From contig NC_044278.2 in assembly GCF_004027225.2 (NCBI RefSeq), positions 96,588,743 to 96,652,742 of the forward strand: 64,000 bases of DNA, in the 5' to 3' direction. A program made the translations under genes and the position numbers. Below are positions 12,830 through 26,200 of the stretch, one piece after another (the first letter of the stretch is position 1; every line of letters starts with the position of its first letter). This DNA is from Strigops habroptila. Lineage: Eukaryota; Chordata; Aves; Psittaciformes; Psittacidae. The notes below the pieces were generated by a model. It was not told the DNA's origin and did no database searches. It saw only the letters and a list, made by a program, of their open reading frames with translations.

Positions 12830-13950
12830 TTCTGCCCCGCAGGCTCCCATTCTGCAAAGACATCAATGCTCAGGGTTGGGTGCCCTGAACGGAGCAGTCG
12901 CTGTCACAGGCCGTGGGGGCCTGACTGTCCCACAGCCCACCTGCACCGCCCTGCCCCGGTCGCCGCCGCGCCACGGGAAATGCATTAAGAGGCATCAAAG
13001 CCCGGCAGCGAAGCTGACAGCACCCGATCGGCGGGAGGGGCGGCCGGCGCTGCCGGGGCGGGCGGGCTGGCGGCCTCCTCGCTCCCGCGGGCCCGTGTGG
13101 TCCAGGGGCCGCGGGACCCCGCAGAGGCGTGCGGGAAGGCCGTGGCGCGGCTGCCGGCCCGGTGGGCTCCGAGAGGCGCCCGGTGCTGCGGGCTGCCAGG
13201 TTCCGGGCGGTGCCGGGAGCGGCGGCGGCCGTCGCCACGGCAGCGGGCGGGCCCGGCCCCGGCCCAGGTGCAGCCGTGCTGCGCCGCCGGGCCATTTAGC
13301 CGCAGCCCGGGGGGGCTGTGGTTGCGTTCGCGCTCCGCGGCTCGGCCTGGTCTCGGCGCGTGAGTGGGGCTGTGCGGCCCGGCGGAGGCGGGCAGGCCGG
13401 CCGGGGGAGCAGCCCGCAGGAAGTTTAGCGCAACTTTCCGCTGAGCGCGCCGGGGGCGGGAGCCCGGGATCGACTTTGGGCCCCGCGGCCGGAGGTGTGC
13501 GGCCGCGCTGAGGTGAGGGCACAGCGAGCCCCGGCGGGCCGGGGCCGCCGCGGGCCGTCCCGCTGCGGAGCCGCAGGTTCCGTGTGGCGGCCGCTGGGCC
13601 GGGGCTCGGCCTGCGGGGCCTCCGCCGGGAGGGAAGCGGTGCCGGCGGCTCGCCGGTGTCCGTCTCGCTCCGGGGGCGCGGGCAGGCTGCCGGCGGGACA
13701 GCACCTGCGGGAGCCGGCTCCCATCCTGGGGGTGCGAGGCTGTGCCCGAGCGGCGGCTGCCGCCCAGCGGGGCAGCTCTGAAGGAGCGGAGAAGCGGTGG
13801 GGCCAGTGCGGGCGTCCGTTTCTGCCTGGGGAGCTGATGTGTGCGGCGGCTCTTGGACTCGCTCCCCGCGGCTTCCAGCCCGCTCTTGGCGGAGCAGCCT
13901 GCGGCTGTACCCCTCCCGGAGGTACCAGCTGCGGCTCTTCCGTGTCTCAT
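12830..13950 (+). promoter_or_regulatory. CpG island with probable promoter and noncoding exon 1 of the VSP gene
   Basis: Very GC-rich and CpG-dense sequence, in strong contrast to the AT-rich flanks. A good splice donor sits at 13512/13513 (CTGAG|gtgagg). The next good acceptor (…tttcttttaag at 14232) opens the exon holding the VSP start codon, so an untranslated first exon ending at 13512 is likely. No TATA box was seen, so transcription probably starts at several points. A divergent minus-strand transcript cannot be excluded. The long open frames here come from GC-rich composition. Confidence 0.75.
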
Positions 13951-14256
13951 AGCTTGAAACAGTGAGAAATGCCTCATAGTGAGGTAAAGATGCTGTTTTA
14001 TAGTTTGTCGTTGTGGCACGTTAGGTGTGATAAAACTTTCATCACACTGCTGAGTGTACTGACTCTCATGAGCCTTATAAAGAAAGACTGTGCTTGGTCA
14101 ACTGGGACAGAGGGGGTAGTTAAAAATGAAGTAAAGTCTCTGCTGGTAATGTGAGTGTGAGGCTGCTGTAGGATGCTGGTGTTTACTGTTTCTTGTACCC
14201 ATCTCCCTTTAACTAGATGTGTTTCTTTTAAGACCAGCAGAGCAACAACAGGAAAA

Positions 14257-17200
14257 ATGACAGTTGTGAGGTATGAACAAGGGGCAGAGCTGACAGAAGC
14301 ATCCAGGTGAGTGAAATGAACTGTACCAGTGTGTGGGTTTGGGATTGAAGCATGCTGTGTGTGGTCCCCTACCTAGAGTTTCTTAGTACTTTAAATATAA
14401 TGAAGAGAACAATGAAGGAATGCTTGAAGTTTATATAGCATATAGCGTCTGTATCCTCCCACCCCAGTGCTGTTGTTTGAGAGGAGTGATATCTTTGAGA
14501 GAAATATGCTGCTCTGAGTGACTTCTTGAAGTAGTTAAGAACTAAGAAGTACACAGCACCCAGCCCTGGTATAACAAGCTCCTGGGATTAAAGCCTGCTC
14601 ACTTCTAGCATCCAGAAACACTGTTAAGCTCTCTTGTAGAGCAAGATGCTCTTGTTCTGCTCTCCCTAAAATCTTCTAGTCTGAAGTTCCCTTTAGCTGT
14701 GAACAGTCAGGAAAGCTTATGCTTTGATGGAGAGTGTGTGTGTGGTGGAAATAGGTCCTTCTAGAGTATCTTCAGGTTGTGTTTTTTTTTTTTTTTTTCC
14801 CTCTTTCCCTGGTTGTCAAAGACTAGGTGTAGTAGCTTGTGGCAGAGAGCTCATTCCAGCTTGGACAACAAGTAGATACAGAGTGCTTTGCAAAACAAAC
14901 TCCCACTGAGGAAAGCATTATCTACAACTGAATTCTTTTGTGAGAGTACAGTGGAAATGGTGTGCTTGGACTTTGCTTCTGTTTTCTGTTTGTGTTAAAG
15001 ATTGGCTTCCTAACCCAAACCACTAATGTTGCTCATTCTTATTTTAATCACAGTAGAGAATAAGAAGGTGGCTTTTGGTGCACTTGATGTGTCTCTAAGG
15101 ATAAGCAAGTGACTTGCAGCAAACTAGCTGTAGCAGCTGTTCATTAAGTGGAAACTACCAAGTGACTATCCTGTAAGAATAGCTGGGAAGCAAAGCTGAA
15201 TGGCCATACCTCACTAGAGCTTTGCTTCAGCTCTAGGAACAAAATGAGGATATTAGCATCTGGATCTGCTGGAGCTAAAAAATGAGCCTTAAATGCCAAA
15301 ACTCTTAGGGGGAATCATTCCTCTGTCCTGCCTGATACTGAGTGCAGCTGGTGAACCATCAGTACTGGTTGCTAGAACTGTAGGAAATGCACCATTGAAC
15401 TTTTTGCTTAAAAGCATGCAGAAGCAGTGCTGGTGCGTGGGTCCATTGTGGAGGATGAAGATTACTTGGATCTTCTGAGTTGTTACACTAATGCTTCAAA
15501 CTAATGCTAGATTGCCCTAGAACAGCATGGAAGCATCAATATTAAGTATGTGTATGTAGTTGCTGCTGCCCAAGAAGCAATGATGCCAGAGACAGAGGCA
15601 CAGCAAATGCTGTGGCTGTGCTATTTTACAGCACAGTATTTCTGTGGAGGAGGCTTAATTAGAAACTCCTGGATTTGGATGTTACTTTCTCTGAAGACAT
15701 GTGGCCTTCAAAGCTTCTCAGATGGCTGAACAAAAGCTTAATCTAAAGAGACCCTTTTAAGGAAGTTATGGCAAGCAGCCACTACCACCAAAAAGTGCTG
15801 TTCTAGCACTAGCTCAGCTGCTGCTCTGATGTTCCAGTTTCCGGTCTGGTATCCTGCTCTGCACAAAAACGTCTCTGTGCTATGGCTTTTCGTGGTGAAA
15901 ACACTCGTTCTCTGAACAGGTGGTTTACTGTAATAGCATTAATGTAATTTGGACTCTCTGAAGCAGATTCGCATATATACATGTTGCCTTCCAGAGCCTG
16001 GGCTGTTAAATCCTTGGCAGGCTCTTGGATGCCCAACTTCAAAGTCCTTAATCCCATTGCTGAACACATATGTTCCCTTCCTCCCCCAAAAGAAACTTTG
16101 CGAGATGGATTGCTAATGGAATTAGGTCAGTACAAGCCAAAGGGTTCTGCTATGCCAACATATGAGAAGTATTTCTTCCCCTGGTACTGTGCCGGTGCTC
16201 TGGCCCAGTTTGCTGCTTACTGCTTAGCTGACAGTTAATATTATTTTCTCTGAAACAATGAAGGGTAGCAATATATGAAGTTGACTTCTGTATCAGTATG
16301 TGATTTGTGTTATTCCTTTGCCAGCTCTCCAACAGCAGAAGAACCCACAGTAAAGATTGATGATGGCCATGATGAGGATAATGAACCAGACAGCTGTTCC
16401 AAGTAAGCTAATGATATATTAAATGCCTAGCTTACCCCCAAGAGTGGAAACTGTTGAGCCAAAATAAGCAGGCAGGTGGCTTGCTAAAGTAGAGACAAGC
16501 CCAGTGAATTGCTTGATATTGACATTTGCTCTTGTATAATAAAGACAAGTAAGTTCAGGAAGCTTCTTTATGCCTCTAGAGATGAAAGCCCAACCCAAGA
16601 ACTAGCTACAAGTCCATCTTATTATGGAGAATGGGGAGTCCAAACTACTTTAAACTTTCCCAAAAGAATGACTTTGGGAGAGCACAGAAGAACAAATGCT
16701 GGCAGGAAAATAAGGTGAATGAGTATCTGAGGTGAATAAGCATCATGCTGTCATCAAGACTAAACTGAACTTGCTAGTGATTATTCTTGAAGTAGTTATT
16801 TTCCAGCAGTGTTTAGCTCTTGTCACCAGATTACTAACTCCTATAGCATACTAAGGAGTATGTCATACTTATGTCATTGACTGAGTCAATGACATATATA
16901 TTGACTTGTTTCTCTGTGCAGCTCAAAAACAATAAGACTAAACCTGTTATCTCAGGTCTTCAATGTGACAACATGTCTTTGTAGAATTTGGAAGTTGACA
17001 TTTACGAATGCATTTCACAAAGGCCTTTAGCTAAATATGTGAGCAAATGTGCTACATTCTCCTCAACTGATGTAAGATGTTGGCAGGCCAAATTGGAGTG
17101 GTGTATGTGTATTTCAGTTTTTAGTGCACCTAATAAAGGTACCTGTCCTTAGACTCTGGAAGTTGGAGTCTAGGTGTACCTGCTATGTTTACATTACAGG

Positions 17201-20200
17201 ATTGACTGGGAAAAGAAATAGACCAACAAACTGTTAGCACTGCAATAATTGCTCTTCCTTAGATATTAGACATTTATAAATGCAAGGAGAACTCCCTGTA
17301 TGCTAGGTTGCCTTCAAGACAAGACCTATTATTACATCCTTGACTTCCATGGGAAAAGTGGGTACTACAACCTATGTACCCTCCTGCTTAAGGATGCAGG
17401 TGTTTGCTGGTTAGGCCTTGTTCCTTAAAGTATGAACCTAATAATGAGAGGCATGGGTTAATTCAGTAAGCCCAGCAAGATGCTTCCTCATCAGTTCAAA
17501 GATATCTAGCCTTGGCTTAAACTGAGTTACTGAGGTGTTAAGGATGTGCGCAAAGTGAAATGCAATGCTCAAGTTACCCTAGAGGAAATGAGTAGCTTGG
17601 ACGGTGTCACTGGGGTGCAATATCCATTATTGAGCTGACAAAGGCTTCCTGTAACAGTGGTATCTCTAATTGTGGGGAGAGGAAACATAGTAGCTGTATA
17701 TAACAGGGAAGATAAGACAGATATGCAAACAAAAGTATCTACTGGTACTTTTTGTCAGTATGTCAGAACTTCTGGTAGGTTCTATTGTTAGTGCTATACT
17801 TGGACAAGGTGTTTAAGTGTCTAACAAAAGACTCTGTGTTTAGAGTGGTTAAGTAATCTTGAGATTACTTAACAAACTGGCAATCTGTTTTTCAAACTGT
17901 CAGAACTTGGGGTTTGCAGGTAGTTGCTTCTGCCTTAGTTCTTGGTGTAGCCTAAGGAGACTTTCAGCTAGTGAGATAATTACACAAAGGCCTAGCTTTA
18001 AACCAGAAGGCTTAAAGCACACCAAAAAAGCAACACATAATGATCTGTAACTGAAAACAGAGCTGGAACCCTGTTAGGGCTAGAGATAACTCTCAGTATT
18101 GCAAGAATTGAGCTTCAGCAGCTCATTTTCTTAAAAGGTACTGGAGACCTCACTCTGAAAGCCAAATTGGTATTTCCTTCTAATGGTAGAAGAGGTATTT
18201 TTCTTCCTCTATTCCAAGAGCATGGAAGCAGTACTGGAGCTGTTAACACTAGGGCTGTGTTTTTCCAGGCCTAGAGGGGAAAAAAAAAGGGAATGTCTGA
18301 TATAATAAGCTAATATCTTGAACCAGATGATACCTTAAGAGATGTTTATCCTTTAATCTTCCTCTTGACCAATAGCTGTTATATAAGCCCACTTCTTAAT
18401 GCCCAGTTATAAGCTTTAAGCCAGACTTTTAGTGTCACTGGAGTTATGACACTGAGTAGTGTTATGCATAAGTGCATACTATTATGCTTCTAGGGTCTGA
18501 TGAGTACTGATGAGTACTTTTTCTATGAAGTGGTCAAAGCATTGCTTTCAAGTACTGTCTTAACCTATAATCTTCATGAATGCAACTGAATAATCTGTTA
18601 AAGAAATCACTACTATACATAATTCTAAACTGAAAAGAATATGAACAAAAGAATGTAACAGTGCTTTTGTGGCTAACATCAATAGCAAAATGTCACTTGA
18701 CTTGATGCAACTTCTCTTCTCTTGCAGTGCAATTAGGAGAAAAATTTCCCCATTTGTGATGTCATTTGGATTCAGGTAAAAGCTCATGCCTGTGATGATA
18801 TGGGCAAGATAGAAACAGTCCTTATTTCTGGTGTAAGAACTTGGAAAGTTCCTTGAACAACAGTGGCTCTAGCCTGCTCTGTATGGAAAGTACTGAATCC
18901 TATCATCCCCAGAAAGGATGACTTGAGAAAAGTACTTTGACTGGGAAAGAAGACTTAAACAGCCAGGACTATGTTCTCCAACTAGAGCTGGAAGTCAGAA
19001 CTGTAAATGCCATTGACTGGGATAACAGCTTTTTAATGGCTTGCTGTGCAGCCTTTGAACAACCAGTTGGTCAGTTGTATACAGTCTAGGTGCTGGAATA
19101 AGGTAAGCTGTTAAAGACAGTTACTTTTAAGGGACTATACTGACTGTATCATGACTATAGTAAGTCATGAGTGGGAGGGAAAGTGAGTAAGCTGGAAGAC
19201 AGCACCGACACTTGTGTGCCTTGAAGCATTCAGATCTGCACCACTTCTAGGTAGCTGTGGAATTATAGGTGAATAAATCTAGTACATTTACCTCTGACTC
19301 AGCTGAGTCTGAGGTAAATGTACGGTTCCACATGGATTATATAATCTATGAAGATAACTGCAGTTGGAATCCCGCTTATACAAGCAGGCCTCAATCTGTA
19401 TATAAAAGAACATGCCTTGGTGGAACAGATTAAAACAAAAATCTGGGTTTGTTCTTTTCAATCAAATGTCAGCAATTCATCCCTACCTCAAACTCACTAG
19501 TATTTTTCTTTTTTTTTTTTTTTTTTTTTCCCTTCTTTTTCCTCCAGAGTGTTTGGAGTTGTGCTTATCATTGTGGACATCGTAGTTGTGATTCTGGATC
19601 TGGCTATTGGTGAGAAGAAGGGCGTTAGAGACATTCTTGAAGGTGTTTCTCTGGCAATAGCACTCTTCTTCCTCATCGATGTTCTCCTGAGGGTGTTTGT
19701 TGAAGGGTAAGACATGGGCAAAAATTAAATTAGTGTGGCAAGTGCTCAAGCTAGTAAGGAAGCAATGCTTCAAGCTTGGTCTACAGACATGGATGTTCTG
19801 TAGGCTCATTTTCTGGTCATAGACAATGGCCCCATCTCTTCTCAGCTGTGTATGTTGGCTGTTACCCTTCTGTAGAATAATCTGTAAAGTGTTTTGGGTA
19901 TAAGTGAGCACTTAAATTGTATCAGTTTTGCTGTGACTAATGTGTGTAGACCAGGCACAAGATTATTTTCTTAGTGAGTCTTCAGTGCTCTATGTCAAGA
20001 ACTACTTCAGGAGAGCATGTCTCTAGCAGTAGCTGTGTGTAGGTGATTCCCTTCCTGAAGATGTATTTCAATGTTTGCTATCCATATTGGCATCTCAAAC
20101 TCCTTTGTTTCAGCTTCAGGAAGTATTTCCGGTCCAAACTGAATATTTTGGATGCATTCATAGTGGTGGGCACTCTGTTAATCAACATGACATACTCCTT

Positions 20201-23200
20201 CTCGGGTCTTGCTGCAGCAGATCAGATACCAAGGTAAGAATGGTATGGCAGCTGTTAAATGTGAGCTTTTTATAGTCTTCTAAGAATTTTCTTGGGCACC
20301 TCTAAGCTAGATGTGCATTCTAGATCATGAATAGTGATAGTATTTTGTGGTACAGACTAATGAGGGATAGAGACATTTAATTTTGGTCTATAGTTGTACT
20401 GTAGACTGTCCCTATCTCAAAGGCAGAGATGACCTAAGCATATCAGTTGGGGTGCTAAAAGTGAATAGTGAAGCCATCAAATGCTCTTGGTTTAAGCTTT
20501 TCTTGGGGGAAGGTGTGCAGCAGTCCTGAGAGAGAGTCTGAAGATCAGAAACATGAGTTGGATTATAATAGCAAATGCAACAGACAGCTGAAGGAGGATC
20601 TCAATCTAATGGATTGTGACAGCATGGCAACTCTTTCTATTTCTTGTTTCCTCCACCTTGCTTTCCCAAAAGCCCCATGGTAGTACATGTTGGATTTTTC
20701 AGCCGTGTCCTGGAGAGGGGAAATATGCTGGCTATGTACATAAATTAATTCAAGTAATATTTTCATCTAGTTTCTGTAGCTTGATCAGATGATAATCTGA
20801 GAGAGGAATCCATTTGTGGATGAGGTATCTTCCCACCTAACACTCCAGTAGTGTCCACATAATCCAACTAATTCCCAGTAGCCTACCTGGGATTTATCAC
20901 TTTTCTTTCTTCATAGCCCTTCATCAAGAAGCAAATGGCAGTCTTAAAGCACCTGATACATCTCAGAATAATTAGAATGTGAGCAGCTTTTATGTGGATA
21001 AGAGTATATGTGAGAAGTGAAAATTCAGTGGCAGGCCGTAGAGGTAACATGCCCTGATGAAGGGATATGGTCTGTGTTTTTAATCTTGTCTAGCTGGGTG
21101 TGCACTGGGGTAAGTTACCCATTTCCTTGAAGTCTGACTTACAAAAAAACACTGGGGAATGAGAGCTGGGTCTAGGAGCTAATGCTTAACTGGCTAGTTT
21201 CCTAAAGGGCAGAATGCAAACTGCTTTAACCTTTGAGATGCTTCTCAGTTGTGGTTCAGCCTGGGGAGAGGGGCTTTGGAGTCTTCATTCCAGTGGTGTT
21301 TCATCTCCTTGGCTGCTAGCTCCAAGAGAGCTTTGAAAGCAGCAGGGTTATCCTGGGCTAGGAAGAAGCTGGGAGGAAAAAATGAAACTCTCCTCCATGT
21401 GTCCAGGACAACCTTATTTTGCTGACTTCAAGGTCTCCATCAGTGGAGAGCAGACTAACTGGAGGTTTGTCCCTCTTACTGTAGGTATTCACCAGAATTC
21501 TTGCCTAAGTGTATCAGGACCTGAAATATGTGCATGTGCTCCTTAAAAGTATATGCTCACAACTCCTTAAGGAGTGAGCGTTAGTTTGCCCTAGTCCCTA
21601 AGGGTATGTGAAAGCAACTGCCCCTGTTCAGTGGCTTTGGTAGAACCACTCACATAAGCATCTTGCCTGCTTCAAAGTTCAATGGCAGTTCAAAGTTCCT
21701 CAAACCAAATCATCTGCTCAAGTTGCTGAATGATTAAACACAGGTTTTATACTGATCTGTCCTCAGGTTTCTTAAGGCATGATGTATATAGCTCATCTAT
21801 CTTTTCAGCTATTTTCAGGTGGTTACTTATGCTTAAATATGTACTTGAACAAGCTTCAAGGAACAAGAATTTGGGGTTAACACAGGTAGTGTTACAGGAA
21901 TTTGTTGCTCTGTAGAGGTGCCTGTGAAAGTGTGTGAGCAAGTAGAGGATTTCCTAGTTCTGTTTCTTAGCTCCTAGTTAGCTGTTCAGAACATGTACTC
22001 ATCCCAAAAACTCAACAATAAAACCACGGTATTCTTCAAGCACAGTATTCTTTCTCCAAAATCAGCCTGAGAAGTCCTAGTTAAGTATATGAAGAAAGCT
22101 TTAAACTCACTGAAGCAGCTTTTAAATAGCTGTAAGCTTTGCATCTAAGTTGTGTTAATTTTCTTTCCTGGTGAATCTGACTCTCATCAGAATGGTCACT
22201 CTCTTCCGAGTTCTGAGGATTGTCATCTTGGTAAGAATATTTCGCCTGGCTTCACAAAAGAAGCAACTTGAAGTGGTGACCAGGAGAATGGTAAGTTGGC
22301 CTCTTACTATATCTAAGCTACTATTACTGTTTCCAACTCTTTCTCCAGACAGCCATCGATAGTAGTAAGACTGCCCACAGCCTGTTGGTCTGCAACTGAA
22401 TAATATTGCCTAAGCAGCACATCTCTTTAGTGTGCATGACAGGGTACTGGAGCTTTGCCTCCAACTTCAGCATAGCTAATCATTCTTAACTTTGCTCAAG
22501 TAAGCAGCAATTTGACCCAAAAGGCCAGCATATTAAAGTGATTGCACCATCAAGTGTCTCAATTGGTAATTTCTAGTTTGCGTGGTATGTAGATTGTTTT
22601 CCCTCATATAGAGGAGGATAGGAATTTTAATGCTTCACTGCTTATTCCAGGTGGAAACAAAACAGCCTAGCTGTTGAAGCCCTATCCATTGTAAATGCCT
22701 CTTATTTTCATTGGGGCACTAAAGTGGTACTTTGAAGCTTCAAGTATATCCTCTTCCTCAGGAATAAGCAATCTTGGTTATGCTGCCCTTAACTTTCTTC
22801 TTCCTTCCCTCAGTCCCCAAACACTCAAATAGCAATGGTGGATTCATACTGCAGTGTTCTTTCCACTAGAATGAACTTTCATACTTTAGAGTAAAAATTC
22901 TGTACAGAGCTTCTACCTAAAGATAACACAAGAAACATATTCTTGGTTAATGCTGTGAACTTTGCTGTAGCAAGATGAGACTCTGCCTCTTATGACTTGA
23001 CTTCAGAGTCTAGATGGTTGGGTTTTTTCCTGGTAACAGGGAACACTTGTTGATCTCTGGCATTCCTCTGGAAGATTAACTTTTCTTTTTTTGGCAGGTC
23101 TCTGAAAACAAAAGGCGTTATATGAAAGATGGCTTTGATCTGGATCTCACTTATGTTACTGGTTTGTAGAAACACATGACACTTTGCAGCATGTTACATC

Positions 23201-26200
23201 CTGCTAAGACTAGTTACTCTGTTAAGTGAAATACAGGCAGTGTTTTAGACTAATGAAATTTGAGTATGAAGTCAAACCAGGCTTACTCCTTTTCTGTGGG
23301 ACTTTGAAATATGGATTCCTGACTGTGACACTGTTCTTGAAGATGAGTCTTCTGGGAGAGAGGTCGTATGTGCTGTATGTAATGATAGAAATTCTCCTTT
23401 CCTCCTGCGGTGGAGACTGACCCTTAATGGTAGCTTGTGCTTTAGGGAGCATTATTGTTTTGCTCTCTAGCTATGCTAAATGCAGAGCAAAGGCTCTTGG
23501 AAATGAGTAGGTTGTCCTTATTATTAGGATGATTTTCATAACAATGTTGCTCTCAAACATGTAGTTCTTGCATGTGAGGAGGCTTCCCCCTGTTGCTTCT
23601 GATTGTTGTCTTCTCCACAGATCGCATTATTGCAATGTCATTTCCATCTTCTGGGAAGCAGTCTTTCTACAGGAACCCTATAGAGGTAAAAACCTCTCAT
23701 TTACCAAGTTCACTATTTCTGAATGCTTTTTTCACTTCTAGGTTCCCACTAATTTACATGTGGACTAGGTAAGTCGTTCCTAGTCCTGCTGGTTTGGCTG
23801 GTTGGAATGACTAAGTGATGGTCTCCACTGTGCTGTACTGCTTGTGTTGTAGTCTCTCAGCTGAGCCTAGTGGGATCTATCTCACAGTGTGGACACACTG
23901 GTGCTCTGATGATCCCATTCTCTGGGAATGCTTCAGAGAACCAAATCAGTTCTGTCCTAGGCTAATAGTGGTGTAATTGATGAGAACTATCTATTAATCT
24001 AAATGAAGATGCTTAAAAGGTCTGCATAATGCCCTTTTCAGAGCTATGCCAGCTGATATTGTAGAAACCTAGATATATAGGGCAGGGAAGATGCAGTAGT
24101 ACTTTTTATTCCCGACAAGAAGCTGAGCTGTGGGGCTGGAAAGGCCTGCTGTCCGAGGGCTATTTATGAATGCAGTTGTTGACCCCACTTGGGAGTGGGG
24201 GGTTGAGGTGGCAGTGCAAATAGAGACTTAACTACTCTGAACTCTTGTCGCTTTAGGAAGTTGCAAGATTTTTGGACACCAAACATGCAGACCACTATAA
24301 AGTCTACAATCTCTGCAGTAAGTATACTTAGCTGCTGACTACATTGTAATACAGCTAAACAGAAAAACACCTCTTCAGGGTATGCTGCTGACAGTAACAG
24401 ATCTCCAAGAATGTATAATCTGTCAAAAGTACATAGCTGTCTCTGACTACCATCTGTCCTGATTGTGGCTATTGACTTTGAGTATCTAACACTGTCCTTG
24501 AGCTTGCAAAAGAGGTACTGGAGGTCTTGCAGTTTAGACTTCTTTGCTCATGCTGAAGAATTGTCTCGGTGTTCCAAAACTCCTACTAAAAAATGAAAGT
24601 GTTAAACTAAATCTTGGCTAAATCTTGGCTAAAACTTGAGGTGGTGTTAGGGAATTTTCTATTGAAGGCTTAGAAGAACAAAGTGGAGGAATAGTTAAAT
24701 GCTTTTCTATTTAGAGGTGGCTAAAAATACCCCAGAAAAGTACTTCAGAAACAACTATCCTGTTAGTGCTTCATAGCAGAGCTGGAAGCGAGGTATGATA
24801 AAGGAGCACTGACACTTGAAGTCCTGAAAAAGTAAAATTGTCCTCTGGCCAGCAGAGGGATAGATGAGGCATCACAGATGAGCTGTTAGCAGCTCTTTGC
24901 CACTCTAGCTGGTGGTTGCTGTGGTTGACCCTGACAGTACATCAGAACACTAACTTTCAGATCCCATAATAATCCCCATGGAAAGAAATGGCTATCTGGG
25001 CCTGGAGATGAATTTTAACTTCAGTGAGAGGTGTGAAACTAGAAGCTAAGCAAGCATGGCTTTAGCCAAACTACCTCATTTCTTTTCACTTTGATCTGTG
25101 TATCTCTACTACTGTACTTTAAATACTAGTATATTTGTTGTAATCCTACCCCCTTCCTGGCATAACTTCAGATCTTTCCTTGTAGGTGAAAAAGGCTATG
25201 ATCCCAAGTACTTCCACTACAGGGTAGAAAGGATCTTTATTGATGACCACAACGTCCCAGCGCTACAGTGAGTCTTGTCAAGAAATACATACATCATGAT
25301 AGCTCTGTGTAGGCATTTGCTTTGACTTGGTGACTTTCTTATCTAGGGACATGCTGAAATTCACTGCTAGTGTCCGTGAATGGATGAGTCAAGATGAAAA
25401 GAACGTCATAGCAATTCACTGTAAAGGAGGCAAAGGTAGGACTGCTCATCTATAATTAGTGTATGCTACAAATTACACTTTATTCTTATGGCCTTAAACC
25501 ATAGCATGAGATGGGTTTAGAGCGTAACTCAACAAATTCTGCAGACACTGACTAGCAACAGTACCATGTGTTTAGTATTGCACAACTCCATTTCTAGATA
25601 GCCCAAATTGGTTCTTCATCTAAGCTGGCATCTGATCTCTTAAAATGTTCTTCAGTAATTTCCTGCTGTCCTGGCTGCTGCGACAGTAGTTCCCCAGGAC
25701 AGGCTGGGGATAGGGAGCTACTGGAACTGATACTATCAAAAGTGTTAAGCTGCTGCTGTGGCTCCCTGACAGCCAGCCACCCACACTGAATATCCTGCAT
25801 TGTAATATGCCTCAAGCTTTTTAATTGCTGTGGGGAAGAGGGAGGGAATCATAGGATTGTTGAGGTTGGAAGAGACCTTTAATATCATCCAACTACTAAG
25901 TCCATCACTAAACCATGTCCCCAGATGCCACATCTACACATCTTCTAAATACCTCCAGGGATGGTGACTCCAACGCTTCCCTAGGCAGCCTCTTCCAATG
26001 TTTCACAACCCTTTTGGTGAAGAAATTTTTCCTAATATCCAGTCTAAACCCCTCTAGGCACAACTTGCTGATTGACACTACTGCCCAGTTGGGTGTTGTC
26101 TGCAGACTTAACTGAGGGTGCACTTGATCCCCTTGTCCAGATCACTGATGAAGATATCAAACAGAACTGGCCTCTATACTGAGCCCTGGGGAACATCCCT

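Noticed and set aside
12985-14019. A 344-codon minus-strand open frame over the first CpG island
   Set aside because: Composition is almost only Arg, Pro, Ala, Gly and Ser, it overlaps the VSP promoter and noncoding exon, and it shows no domain. Long frames arise easily in GC-rich islands.
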